This document shows, one piece after another, positions 31,801-39,732 of a stretch of 64,000 nt of DNA. Every line of letters begins with the position of its first letter. Positions within the stretch are counted from its first letter, which is position 1. Where the stretch lies: positions 62,001-126,000 of the forward strand of contig NZ_NWSQ01000005.1 of NCBI RefSeq assembly GCF_002531725.1, in the 5' to 3' direction. Position numbers and translations under genes: made by a program. Source of the stretch: Rhizobium sp. L43. Its GTDB lineage: Bacteria; Pseudomonadota; Alphaproteobacteria; Rhizobiales; Rhizobiaceae. The notes below the pieces were generated by a model that had not been told where the DNA came from, did not search any database, and was given only the letters and a program-made list of their open reading frames with translations.

Positions 31801-33616
31801 TGCGGGTCTCGAGCTCCATGTCGTGTAGCACGACGAGTTTCATTTCTCCGTCAGCGGCCGGAACCCCGATGTCGAAAGTGCGTTCGCTGACGACATTGAA
31901 ACCGAGATTCTCGAGAAGCGGTACGCGGCGCGACAGCGCCAGCTGGCCGCCGGCGTGGAAGATCTTCAGCGACAGGGTACGGCCCTGTTCTTCCTGGCGG
32001 TGATAGAACTGGATGCGAAGCGGCTCGCCGGCGGCGCAGGCGCCGATATCGGCGAGGTCGGCCACGGTTTCCTCTGGAGTGAAGGAATCCTGGAAGGCCT
32101 GGTCGACCGATATCTTCGGCGCCTTGGCGCCGGCCAGAGCCTCGAAACGATCGTCCCAGCGGGCGGTGATTTCGCGGATCACCTGCTCGAGCTTTGCCTG
32201 CGGAATGCGGGGGGTCTTGCCGCCGGAGCGGCCGATGATGAAATGCACGCGCGCCACGCCGCCTTCCGGGAAAGCCGGGTAATAGGCGGAGACGCGGCCG
32301 TCATAGACGGTCTTCAAATAGGTGCCGATGCGCTCGCGCACGATCGAATCATATTCCTCACGCGGCACGTAGACGATCACCGAGACGAAGCGGTCGAAAT
32401 GGTCGATGCGCGGCAGGGCGCGCACGCGCGGCCGGTCGGCCAGATCGTTGATCTGTTCGGCAAAACTCGCAAGCAGCGTCGTATCGATCTGGAATAGATC
32501 GTCGCGCGGGTAGGATTCCAGCGTGTTGTCGAGCATGCGGCCGGAATGGCTCATCGGGTCAAAGCCGAAATGCTCCTTCACCTTGTCGATCTTGGAACGC
32601 AGCAGCGGGATTTCGGCGGCGAGCGAGGTATAGGCCGTCGAGGTGAAAAGGCCGACGATGCGCAGCTCGCCGGTGACGTTGCCCTCAGCGTCGAAACGCT
32701 TGACGCCGACATAATCCATATAGGCGCGACGATGGACGATCGATTTCACGTTCGCCTTGGTGACGATCAGGAAGTCGGGGCCGTCGAGGAAGGCAAGAAT
32801 TTCCGGCGTTGTCGTCACCGCGTCCTTGCCGGTGCGCAGCACGAGAACATCGGGATTGGAGAGGATGCCGAGGCCGGCGCCCTTGTCGCGCTCGACCTTG
32901 GCGTCGGCACCCTTGCCGGAATAGACATATTCGCGCATGCCGAGGAAGGTGAAATTCTCGTCGCGCAGCCAGCTCAGGAAGGCGATCGCCTCGGCATGTT
33001 CGGCCTTCCTGCGGCCGGCGCCGTTGGCCGAAAGCTCGGCGATCACCCCATCGAGCTTGGAGAGCATCGGCTTCCAGTCGGAGACCGACAGGCGGACCTG
33101 TTCCAGCACGGCTTCGATGCGCTTGACGAGATCGGCGGCCTGGGCGGAATTGAGCGGGGCGATATGAAGCTGGATGTGGCTGACGCGGGCGGCCGGATCG
33201 CTCGGGTGGTCGGCCGAATAAAGCGCGGGCGGCTTGCCTTTTTCGATCACCAGAATGGGATGCACGGCCATGAACAGGTCGCGGTGGGTGCTCGTCACCT
33301 CCCCCATGACCGATTCATAGAGGAAGGGCATGTTCCGATCAGTGACCGAAAGCACCGAGACGGCGATGCCGTCAGGCGTGACGTCGGCAATGGTGTCGAT
33401 ACTGACGCGCGGTGCCTTGCCGTTCCAGGCGGCGAGTTCCTTGGCGGAATGCACGGCGGAGAGCGCGAGCATCTCAGCCGTATAGAGTTCGAGATCGTCG
33501 TTGCTGGCCCGACCGAAAAGGATTTCCGGATCGAGATGGGCCTCGCCGGTCGCCTTGGCGATCTTGCGCGCGCCTTCGATCTGCTTTTCCCGTTTCGGAT
33601 TGTTTCTGGCAGCCAT
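28841..33616 (-). CDS. gdhB: NAD-specific glutamate dehydrogenase, large (about 180 kDa) type
   Basis: Catabolic NAD-dependent deamination of glutamate to 2-oxoglutarate and ammonia. The 1591 residues match the giant bacterial GDH family (Bac_GDH), not the 450-residue NADP type. The N-terminal two thirds hold ACT-like regulatory segments. The catalytic core near residues 800-870 includes KVARGGLRWSDRAEDYRTE and KNAVIVPVGAKGGFYPKK, then DMSGDVFGNGMLLS and GEGANLGVTQKGRI further on. The C-terminal helical domain is complete. ATG 33616 gives MAARNNPKREKQIEGARK; a longer in-frame stretch upstream is AT-rich intergenic sequence. The 277-base gap upstream is shared with divergent pdxY and shows no recognised gene. 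Confidence 0.94.
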   Translation of the reverse strand: MAARNNPKREKQIEGARKIAKATGEAHLDPEILFGRASNDDLELYTAEMLALSAVHSAKELAAWNGKAPRVSIDTIADVTPDGIAVSVLSVTDRNMPFLYESVMGEVTSTHRDLFMAVHPILVIEKGKPPALYSADHPSDPAARVSHIQLHIAPLNSAQAADLVKRIEAVLEQVRLSVSDWKPMLSKLDGVIAELSANGAGRRKAEHAEAIAFLSWLRDENFTFLGMREYVYSGKGADAKVERDKGAGLGILSNPDVLVLRTGKDAVTTTPEILAFLDGPDFLIVTKANVKSIVHRRAYMDYVGVKRFDAEGNVTGELRIVGLFTSTAYTSLAAEIPLLRSKIDKVKEHFGFDPMSHSGRMLDNTLESYPRDDLFQIDTTLLASFAEQINDLADRPRVRALPRIDHFDRFVSVIVYVPREEYDSIVRERIGTYLKTVYDGRVSAYYPAFPEGGVARVHFIIGRSGGKTPRIPQAKLEQVIREITARWDDRFEALAGAKAPKISVDQAFQDSFTPEETVADLADIGACAAGEPLRIQFYHRQEEQGRTLSLKIFHAGGQLALSRRVPLLENLGFNVVSERTFDIGVPAADGEMKLVVLHDMELETRNGEEIDLQRYGAALEEAFVAAFAGTIDNDSFNRLILSAGLSARETNVLRAYARYLRQAGIAYSQDYIATTLDKYPVVAAAIFRLFHDTLDTRLSEKARVKKLAELHQAIETELADVPSLDDDRILRRYVNIVDATLRTNYFQKNPDGSPKPMLAFKLDPHLVDGLPAPKPFREMFVYGVEVEGVHLRFGKVARGGLRWSDRAEDYRTEVLGLVKAQQVKNAVIVPVGAKGGFYPKKLPVGGSRDEIFNAGREAYKTYIRTLLSITDNISGADIVPPKDTVRLDGDDPYFVVAADKGTATFSDTANALAQEAGFWLDDAFASGGSAGYDHKKMGITARGAWETVKRHFREMDIDIQTTPFTVAGVGDMSGDVFGNGMLLSPKIRLIAAFDHRDIVIDPDPDMERTLAERQRLFDLPRSSWQDFDKRVLSKGAMIISRAAKSVTLTPEAVAAIGIDKVVATPFEIMTAILKSPIDLLWFGGIGTYVKAPSETDTEVGDRANDPIRVTATDVRAKVIGEGANLGVTQKGRIAYGLKGGRCNSDAIDNSAGVNTSDVEVNIKIALAAAMHDGRLTRAKRDQLLSSMTGEVATLVLRNNYLQSLAISLTERKGTANGLELARFMTVLEGAKQLNRKVETLPDDQTLAERYAAGKPLTRPEIGVLVSYAKIVLFDALAASDLPDDPYFTATLSNYFPVKMQKSNAGDIAGHRLKREIIATVLANEAINRGGPSFTVAMMDATAASAPEVVRAAIVARDGFDLTRLWAETDALDGMISGEMQNRIYEEISHSFIVLTRLLLKTGMTKADMAEVISRLQAALKKLKTAFAGQVASEVAVRQAEYSQAGLPEKLAAEIAGLPIFALVPEIMQIAERTGEPLVRAAENYIAVSQTFRIARLLAAGGRILTSDHYENLALARSIDQIASARRDIVISALSDHGKEKLPVQAWHAQDRIRINRILEELSSLSDGGDPNLARITVAAGILTDLARDRAR

Positions 33617-33893
33617 GGATCGCCTCCCGCAATAGACTGATTTTCTGCAAGCTAGCAGAAGATTCCTCGAAAAAATCTCTAAAATAGCGGCCTGAAGGAT
33701 AGTTTTGGTGCTTTTTTGACGCTGAAAATGGGAAATCGTTAGAGATTTTTCCGCTTTCGTGGCCAAAACGAATGGGACGGTCCTTCTTTCGATTTTTCGC
33801 TTCGCCGCACATTTCCATGCTCACGTGAAGAATGGTTGACAGCGTGGCGTCAAAAAGATCATCAAACGCCATCATCATTCGGACCCTGATATC

Positions 33894-34769
33894 ATGTCGG
33901 AAAATGCAGCGGGCGCAGTCATCGTCATCTCAAGCCATGTGGTGCGCGGTTCGGTCGGAAACCGCGCGGCTGTCTTTGCGCTGGAAACGCTCGGTCATCC
34001 GGTCTGGGCCCTGCCGACCGTGGTGCTGCCCTGGCATCCCGGCCACGGCCGCTCGACGCGGCTGACATTTGCGGAAGCCGATTTCGACGCGGCGATCGAC
34101 GATCTGATCCGCGCGCCATGGATCGGCGAAGTCAAGGCGGTGCTTTCGGGCTATTTCGGCAATGCCGCCCAGGCACGCTCCGTCGCCCGGCTGATCGCTG
34201 CGTTGAGGCAAGATAATCCCGAGCTCATCTATGTCTGCGATCCCGTCATGGGCGATCTCGGCGGCCTCTACGTGCCGGAAGCGACCGCCGAGGCCATTCG
34301 CGATCATCTCATTCCGCTCGCCTCGCTGGCGACGCCGAACCGCTACGAACTCGCATGGCTTTCGGGTGCGGCGCTCGAAGACAACAGCGCGATCATGGAG
34401 GCGGCTCTGGCGCTCGGGCCGTCGCGTATGCTCGTCACTTCGGCCGTGCCGATGATGGCGGGCGGTACCGGCAATCTCTATCTTTCCGGCCGGCACGCGC
34501 TTCTTGCCGAACACCGGGTCGTCGAAAATCCGCCGAACGGTCTCGGCGACCTGCTCGCCGCGGTCTTCCTGTCGCGTCTACTTTCCGGTCTGGAAGACGA
34601 AAAGGCGCTGCAGCTTGCCACGGCCAGCGTCTTCGAGGTGCTGGCGCGTGCCGTCAAGCGCGGCAGCAACGAGTTGATGCTGGCAAGCGATGCGTCCAGC
34701 CTTTCGACGCCGATGGCCATGGTGCAGATGCGCCGGCTCGTTCACCCGGCGCAGCGACGGAAAAAATGA
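33894..34769 (+). CDS. pdxY: Pyridoxal kinase PdxY
   Basis: Ribokinase-fold enzyme that phosphorylates pyridoxal for PLP salvage. The 291 residues carry SSHVVRGSVGNRAAVFALE at the N terminus (family signature region), YVCDPVMGD, LATPNRYELAWLSG, and the C-terminal anion-hole/catalytic segment NPPNGLGDLLAAVFLS. The usual G-T/V-G-D reads G-L-G-D here, keeping the catalytic Asp. The ATG is at 33894, though no strong Shine-Dalgarno is visible. It diverges from gdh and is followed 72 bases later by the carbonic anhydrase. Confidence 0.93.
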   Translation: MSENAAGAVIVISSHVVRGSVGNRAAVFALETLGHPVWALPTVVLPWHPGHGRSTRLTFAEADFDAAIDDLIRAPWIGEVKAVLSGYFGNAAQARSVARLIAALRQDNPELIYVCDPVMGDLGGLYVPEATAEAIRDHLIPLASLATPNRYELAWLSGAALEDNSAIMEAALALGPSRMLVTSAVPMMAGGTGNLYLSGRHALLAEHRVVENPPNGLGDLLAAVFLSRLLSGLEDEKALQLATASVFEVLARAVKRGSNELMLASDASSLSTPMAMVQMRRLVHPAQRRKK

Positions 34770-34841
34770 CGCATCCGTCTATCCGCTCATTTTGCGGTGC
34801 AGCAGTTGATCTTATCGTTCGTGCGCGCTAATCCAGAAGGC

Positions 34842-35483
34842 ATGCAGCGTTTTCCAACACCACTTCTGGACGGCTACCGCAACTTCATGAACGGGCGTTA
34901 TGCAGACGCCCGCGACAGGTATCGGCAGCTTGCCGAAAACGGTCAGAGTCCGCATACGCTTGTCGTTGCCTGTTCGGACTCGCGTGCGGCGCCGGAGCTG
35001 ATCTTCGATGCCGGCCCGGGCGAACTCTTCGTCATCCGCAACGTCGCCAACATGGTGCCGCCTTATGAGCCGGACGGTCATTTCCATTCGACCTCGGCCG
35101 CGCTCGAATTTGCGGTGCAGGCGTTGAAGGTCTCGGATATCGTCGTGATGGGGCATGGCCGCTGCGGCGGCATTCGCGCTGCACTCGATCCGAATGCCGA
35201 GCCGTTGTCGCCCGGTGATTTCATCGGCCGCTGGATGTCGCTGGTCAAGCCCGCCGCCGAGCAGATCCAGAGCAACGACGTGATGACGGCGGCTGAGCGG
35301 CAGACGGCGCTGGAGCGTGTCTCCATCCGCAATTCGATCAACAATCTCAGAACCTTCCCCGATATCAAGGCGCTTGAGGACGCAGGAAAAATGCATCTTC
35401 ACGGCGCCTGGTTCGATATCTCCACCGGTGAACTCTGGGTCATGGATGCCGAGACACGCGACTTCATTCGTCCTGAAATCTAG
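34842..35483 (+). CDS. Beta-class carbonic anhydrase
   Basis: Zinc enzyme interconverting CO2 and bicarbonate. From ATG 34842 (MQRFPTPLLDGYRNFMNGRY) it has 213 residues. Zinc ligands Cys44 (VACSDSR), His105 and Cys108 (MGHGRCGG) are visible, with the Asp46/Arg48 dyad in CSDSRAAPE. A GTG 45 bases upstream could extend it but adds unconserved residues. It probably supplies bicarbonate for carboxylases. It is downstream of pdxY, with no functional link evident. Confidence 0.94.
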   Translation: MQRFPTPLLDGYRNFMNGRYADARDRYRQLAENGQSPHTLVVACSDSRAAPELIFDAGPGELFVIRNVANMVPPYEPDGHFHSTSAALEFAVQALKVSDIVVMGHGRCGGIRAALDPNAEPLSPGDFIGRWMSLVKPAAEQIQSNDVMTAAERQTALERVSIRNSINNLRTFPDIKALEDAGKMHLHGAWFDISTGELWVMDAETRDFIRPEI

Positions 35484-35580
35484 GGATAGCCGGGTTTATC
35501 AGTTTTTTAAGGATTGTTGTTAAGCTCGCCGGCAAATTGGTCGCACACGACCGACATTTTGATCACCGTGGCGATTGGCG

Positions 35581-37192
35581 ATGAAGTTCGAAACCATCAA
35601 AAAGGTTATCCTGGCCGCGATCATGCTGCCCTTCGTCTTCATGCTCATTGAAGGCGTCGTCGTCATACGGACTTCAGTCAGGCAGTACAGGGATCTCGAG
35701 AAGGATCGGCAGTTCGCCGATGTGCTTGCCCGCGGCGGGTCGATCGCCGCCACAGAGATCCTGAGTGAAATCGGCGCCACCCGCCTCTACCTCGCACGTC
35801 CCAGCAGCGTGACTGCCGCCGACATGCAACGAAGCCGGGTGACGCTCGATCGCGAGCGTCGCGCTTTTTATGCCAGCCTGCCCTCCCGCGATACGCTCGA
35901 CGAGGGCCTCGTCAGCGAATTATCAATTCTCAGCCTTGCCTATAGCCGCATCATCGCCGCACGAAGCGCCGTCGACCAAGGCCGCTATGCCGGCAGCGAT
36001 CCCGGTTCTGTCTACTGGTATGCGGCTCTCAAGCAACTGGCTGTCGTCGATGCGCTTTCACCGCTGATCAGCGATCCGGTCCTGCTCGAGAAATCCAACC
36101 AGCTGATGGGCATCCTGCTGACCTATTACGGCGAAAGGCTGATGACTGGTGTCGGCACCCGCTACCTCGATCACGGTGTGTCCGCCAGATTTCCGGTGGA
36201 GCTGTTCGTGCAGGGCAAGGTCATGCTCGGTGAGGGCATGGACCACATGGTCTTTCATTCCGCAGCGCCGATCGTGCGCGACATCGTTGCCTATCTTGGC
36301 CGCAGGGACCAGGTGAAGGCGAATGCGATCACCGATGCCATCCTTGCCGGATCGCGGCCGACGCGTGAAGTGCGCGATATCTGGGCCGCCGCGCAGAGCG
36401 AACGCATGACCTTCCTGCAGCAGAAGATGGTCGAGGCCGCAAACGATTCACGAGACAGGCGAAAGCCTTTCGACACGCTCGCACCTCCACCTGACGCGGA
36501 TCCTGGCGCTGTGCGCCGGTCTGCTGATCCTGGCGACATTGGTGATGGTGCTGGCGGCAAGGGGCTTGCGCCTGATCGATCGGTTGACGCGGGACCGCGA
36601 GATGCTGGTAGGCGAATTGCGTAATGCCGCTCAAATCGATCTTCTGACCGGCCTTTACAACAGGCGCGGCTTCGAGGTCGCGGCGTCTGCGCTTCTCACA
36701 CAGGCCGAGCATGGCTCGCGCTGGATTTCCGTAGTGCTTTTCGACCTTGATCATTTCAAGAAGGTCAACGACGCCTACGGCCATGATGCCGGCGATGCCG
36801 TGCTCCGGCAGGTCGCGGGCGTCGCGCGCGAGAATTTTCGTTCCTTCGATCTCTTGGTGCGCCATGGCGGCGAGGAATTCCTGGCGCTTCTGCCGGATTC
36901 GACGCCTGACGATGCCGCTATCGTTGCCGAGCGCGTGCGACTGGCGATCGAGGCAGCGGAGATCCCCTTGCCGAGCGGCGATGTGCTCAAGGTGACGGCG
37001 AGCTTCGGATGCGCCGGCCGGGCAAATGAGGCCGCCAACCGGAACTTCGAGGATCTGGTCAAACGCGCCGATCTGGCGCTCTACGCCGCCAAGGCCTCCG
37101 GCCGCAACCGTGTCGTTTCGGGACCGACCGTGCCGGCGCAGGAGGAGCGCCGCAAGATGGCGTCCGGCGGCGGCTTTGATTCCCGCATATGA
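35581..37192 (+). pseudogene. Membrane-anchored diguanylate cyclase (GGDEF), interrupted by a frameshift
   Basis: Two reading frames together encode one GGDEF protein of about 537 residues. The first frame (from ATG 35581) gives an N-terminal membrane helix and a roughly 260-residue periplasmic sensor up to FLQQKMVEAANDS (about 36450). It then runs into nonsense-like sequence and stops at 36624. The second frame, one base later, encodes HLHLTRILALCAGLLILATL (second membrane helix). It continues with DLLTGLYNRRGF, FDLDHFKKVNDAYGHDAGD and the active-site HGGEEF, ending at 37192. Removing one base near 36446-36452 would restore a single gene. The GGEEF and metal-binding residues are intact, so the lesion is either recent or a sequence error. 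A separate start near 36539 could express the GGDEF domain alone. Confidence 0.8.
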
Positions 37193-37220
37193 AAAACGCC
37201 GCATATCGCAGCGGCGTTTT
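37193..37220 (+). terminator. Rho-independent terminator after the GGDEF gene
   Basis: Stem AAAACGCCGC/GCGGCGTTTT with an 8-base loop, directly after the stop codon. Confidence 0.8.
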
Positions 37221-37250
37221 CGCATATGAGTGCCCGATGAAGGCTCAGAG

Positions 37251-37294
37251 ACCTCTATCCCGGAACCGCTGCGCCCTTCCGGGCGATATGCATT
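37251..37294. repeat. RIME-like repeat, half copy 3
   Basis: Only the second module is present: CTATCCCGGAACCGCTGC followed by CCGGGCGATATGCATTA. Its last bases merge with the mltB stop codon. Confidence 0.6.
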
Positions 37295-38117
37295 ATCTGC
37301 CGGCGTCGATCTGCTGGCCGATATAGGCGATCGCCTGCTGGTAGACGCTGGCGGCGTTCCAGCCCTGGATGGCGACGAAATTCGGCTCTCCCGGCTGATA
37401 ACCGGCGCCGGCGCGCCAGCCATGGCCTTTGAGGAAATTCGCCGTCGAGGCCAATGCATCGGCGCGGGAACCGACCATGTCGACGCGGCCGTCGCCATCG
37501 CCGTCGGCGCCGAAACGCACGACATTGCGCGGCAGGAACTGCGTCTGGCCGATTTCACCATGGGCAGCGCCCTTGGCCTGCGGGTTGAGATAACCCTCGG
37601 AAACGAGCTGGAGGGCAGCATAGAGCTGGTCGGTGAAATAATCCGAACGACGGCAGTCATAGGCAAGGGTCGAAACAGCCGACAGCGTATGCTGGTTGCC
37701 CATATAGCTGCCGAAACCGGTCTCCATGCCCCAGATCGCGATCAGCGGGCCGGCAGGAACGCCGAAACGGCGCTCGATGGAGGCAAAAAGCGCCTGGTTG
37801 GCGGCCTTCATGCTGCGGCCGCGGGAGATGACGGTGGCACCGCCGCGCTTCTGCATGAAAGCGTCGAAGGAGAGCTTGAAGCTCTTCTGGCCGCGGTCGG
37901 CGGCGATCGTCGGTTTGTTGTAGTTGACGTTGGCGAAGGCGCGGCTGAGCACCGATTGGCTGACGCCATTGGCCGCTGCCGTCTGCTTGAAATCGGCGAC
38001 CCAGGCGTCGAAGCCGGCGCTGGTATTGCCACATTGCGGTCCTTGCGCGAACGCCGGTACCGCATGAAGGACGCCCATTGCCGCAGCGGCCGCCAGAAAC
38101 AACTTTGTCATGCGCAT
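37293..38117 (-). CDS. Lytic murein transglycosylase, MltB family
   Basis: Secreted peptidoglycan lytic transglycosylase (SLT_2 domain). The 274 residues begin with a signal peptide MRMTKLFLAAAAAM... ending AFA before QGPQCG. The catalytic glutamate is in IWGMETGFGSYMG, and the family segments STLAYDCRR, YFTDQLYAAL and GEIGQTQFLPRN follow. The DGDGDGRVD stretch could bind calcium. The protein lacks a lipobox, so it is periplasmic rather than lipid-anchored. The start at 38117 fits the signal peptide. It is the last gene before the converging GGDEF unit. Confidence 0.9.
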   Translation of the reverse strand: MRMTKLFLAAAAAMGVLHAVPAFAQGPQCGNTSAGFDAWVADFKQTAAANGVSQSVLSRAFANVNYNKPTIAADRGQKSFKLSFDAFMQKRGGATVISRGRSMKAANQALFASIERRFGVPAGPLIAIWGMETGFGSYMGNQHTLSAVSTLAYDCRRSDYFTDQLYAALQLVSEGYLNPQAKGAAHGEIGQTQFLPRNVVRFGADGDGDGRVDMVGSRADALASTANFLKGHGWRAGAGYQPGEPNFVAIQGWNAASVYQQAIAYIGQQIDAGR

Positions 38118-38230
38118 TGAGAAACCCCGCTCTCGATCTGCATAGTTTTTAGGCGGCAAGAGAATGCCAGCCACTTGCGATTTTGTCACGATCACCTTTT
38201 AGCGAGGGCTTATACAATTGTATTCGCCCT

Positions 38231-38258
38231 GAAAAAGCCCCGCTCACCGAGCTGGGCT
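38231..38258 (-). terminator. Rho-independent terminator after asd
   Basis: On the minus strand: AGCCCAGCTC, GGT loop, GAGCGGGGCT, then TTTTC. One internal mismatch. It lies 28 bases after the asd stop. Confidence 0.8.
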
Positions 38259-38285
38259 TTAACAGCTTATGGTTTACAAATGGTA

Positions 38286-39320
38286 TCAGGCTGCCTGCTT
38301 GCGCGGCTTGACAAGACCGCGATTGACGAGCAGCTCGGCGATCTGGATGGCGTTCAATGCTGCACCCTTGCGCAGATTGTCGGAGACCACCCAGATGTTG
38401 AGGCCGTTTTCAACCGTCGCATCTTCTCGGATGCGCGAGATGTAGGTCGCATCCTCGCCGGCGGATTCATAAGGCGTGATGTAGCCGCCGTTCTCGCGCT
38501 TGTCGATGACGAGGCAGCCCGGTGCATCGCGCAGGATGTCGCGGGCCTGGTCGGCGGTGATCTCGTTTTCGAACTCGATGTTGACCGATTCCGAATGGCC
38601 GATGAAGACAGGCACGCGCACCGCCGTGCAGGTCACCTTGATCTTCGGGTCGAGCATCTTCTTCGTCTCGGCCAGCACCTTCCACTCTTCCTTGGTGTAG
38701 CCGTCTTCCATGAAGACGTCGATGTGCGGGATGACGTTGAAGGCGATACGCTTGGTGAACTTCTTGTTCTCGATCGGATCGGCGACGAAGACGGCGCGGG
38801 TCTGGTTGAACAGTTCGTCCATGCCGTCCTTGCCGGCGCCGGAGACCGACTGGTAGGTCGAGATGACGACGCGCTTGATCTTGGCGAAATCATGCAGCGG
38901 CTTCAGTGCCACCACCAGCTGGGCGGTCGAGCAATTCGGATTGGCGATGATGTTGCGCTTGGTGAACTGGCTGATGGCATCCGGGTTCACTTCCGGCACG
39001 ATCAGCGGCACGTCGGCGTCGTAACGCCAGGCCGAGGAATTGTCGATGACGACGCAGCCCTGCTGGCCGATCTTCGGCGAGAACTTCTTGGAGATCTCGC
39101 CGCCGGCCGACATCAGGCAGATATCGGTATCGGAGAAATCGTAATTCTCCAGATTGGAGACCTTCAGCGTCCGGTCGCCGTAGGAAACCTCGGTGCCCTG
39201 CGAACGCGCCGAGGCAAGCGCCACGACCTCATCGGCGGGGAAGCCGCGTTCGGAGAGGATATTGAGCATCTCCCGGCCGACATTTCCGGTCGCTCCTGCA
39301 ATTGCTACTTTGAAACCCAT
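38286..39320 (-). CDS. asd: Aspartate-semialdehyde dehydrogenase
   Basis: NADPH-dependent reduction of aspartyl phosphate, the branch point to lysine/diaminopimelate, threonine and methionine. The 344 residues start MGFKVAIAGATGNVG (nucleotide-binding loop). The catalytic Cys130 lies in NPNCSTAQL, and a later motif is VFIGHSESVNIEFE. It ends with a terminator and is followed, in transcription order, by mltB. The upstream 412-base stretch contains one possible small gene and the PHO box of the neighbouring phosphatase. Confidence 0.97.
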   Translation of the reverse strand: MGFKVAIAGATGNVGREMLNILSERGFPADEVVALASARSQGTEVSYGDRTLKVSNLENYDFSDTDICLMSAGGEISKKFSPKIGQQGCVVIDNSSAWRYDADVPLIVPEVNPDAISQFTKRNIIANPNCSTAQLVVALKPLHDFAKIKRVVISTYQSVSGAGKDGMDELFNQTRAVFVADPIENKKFTKRIAFNVIPHIDVFMEDGYTKEEWKVLAETKKMLDPKIKVTCTAVRVPVFIGHSESVNIEFENEITADQARDILRDAPGCLVIDKRENGGYITPYESAGEDATYISRIREDATVENGLNIWVVSDNLRKGAALNAIQIAELLVNRGLVKPRKQAA

Positions 39321-39432
39321 TTCTCAAGCTCTCTTTCTCTTCTCTCCTCTTGTCCGGTGAGGGGGAAAGGCGCGACGGATCGCGTCTTCCTGTCCCCAGC
39401 CGAGCCGGGGAGAGAGCGGCAGGCCAGAGACG

Positions 39433-39552
39433 TCAGACGGTTTTCGTCGTCGTTTTGGCCTTGGTTTTGGCAGAAACCGGAACGGCAATATCCATCCCGG
39501 CAACCCGTGCCCGGTCATTGCATACAGCAATGGCGTGTTCGTCGCGAACCAT
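39433..39552 (-). CDS. Possible small protein, 39 residues, unknown
   Basis: ATG reading MVRDEHAIAVCNDRARVAGM, then DIAVPVSAKTKAKTTTKTV, ending TAG/TGA-type at 39433. AAAAGGAAT lies 8-11 bases upstream, a plausible ribosome-binding site. The gene fills the otherwise empty gap between asd and the phosphatase. It has a Lys/Thr-rich tail and no recognisable domain. There is no codon-level or homology proof, so it may be chance. A longer overlapping minus-strand frame (39324-39602) is less convincing. Confidence 0.35.
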   Translation of the reverse strand: MVRDEHAIAVCNDRARVAGMDIAVPVSAKTKAKTTTKTV

Positions 39553-39657
39553 GGAGATTCCTTTTCCGCTGTTGCTCTTAGAAGGTTTTCCACAGGAGTC
39601 AAGGTTTTTGCGCTCAGAGCCGGAAGGCAAAAGCGGCGGCTGCCATGCTGCGACGTT

Positions 39658-39675
39658 TTGTCATGCCGCTGTCAT
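39658..39675 (+). promoter_or_regulatory. PHO box (PhoB-binding site) upstream of alkaline phosphatase
   Basis: TTGTCAT, 4 bases, CTGTCAT: two 7-bp direct repeats with an 11-bp period, 13 of 14 positions matching the CTGTCAT consensus. It ends 57 bases before the phosphatase ATG, a normal position for activation. It predicts induction by phosphate starvation through PhoR-PhoB. Confidence 0.88.
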
Positions 39676-39732
39676 CCTCGGGAGGTATCCCGGCCCTGTT
39701 ATCAATGTCTGCAACGAAAACGGGGGTTTTCC

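Noticed and set aside
30104..31828. 574-codon plus-strand frame opposite gdh
   Set aside because: Antisense shadow; the minus strand encodes a complete glutamate dehydrogenase.
33817..33832. CTCACGTGAAG resembling a parS core, upstream of pdxY
   Set aside because: Only the central CACGTG and a few flanking bases match; too degenerate to support.
39324..39602. 92-codon minus-strand frame overlapping the possible 39-residue protein
   Set aside because: Basic, Pro/Arg-rich translation without domain; lacks a good ribosome-binding site.
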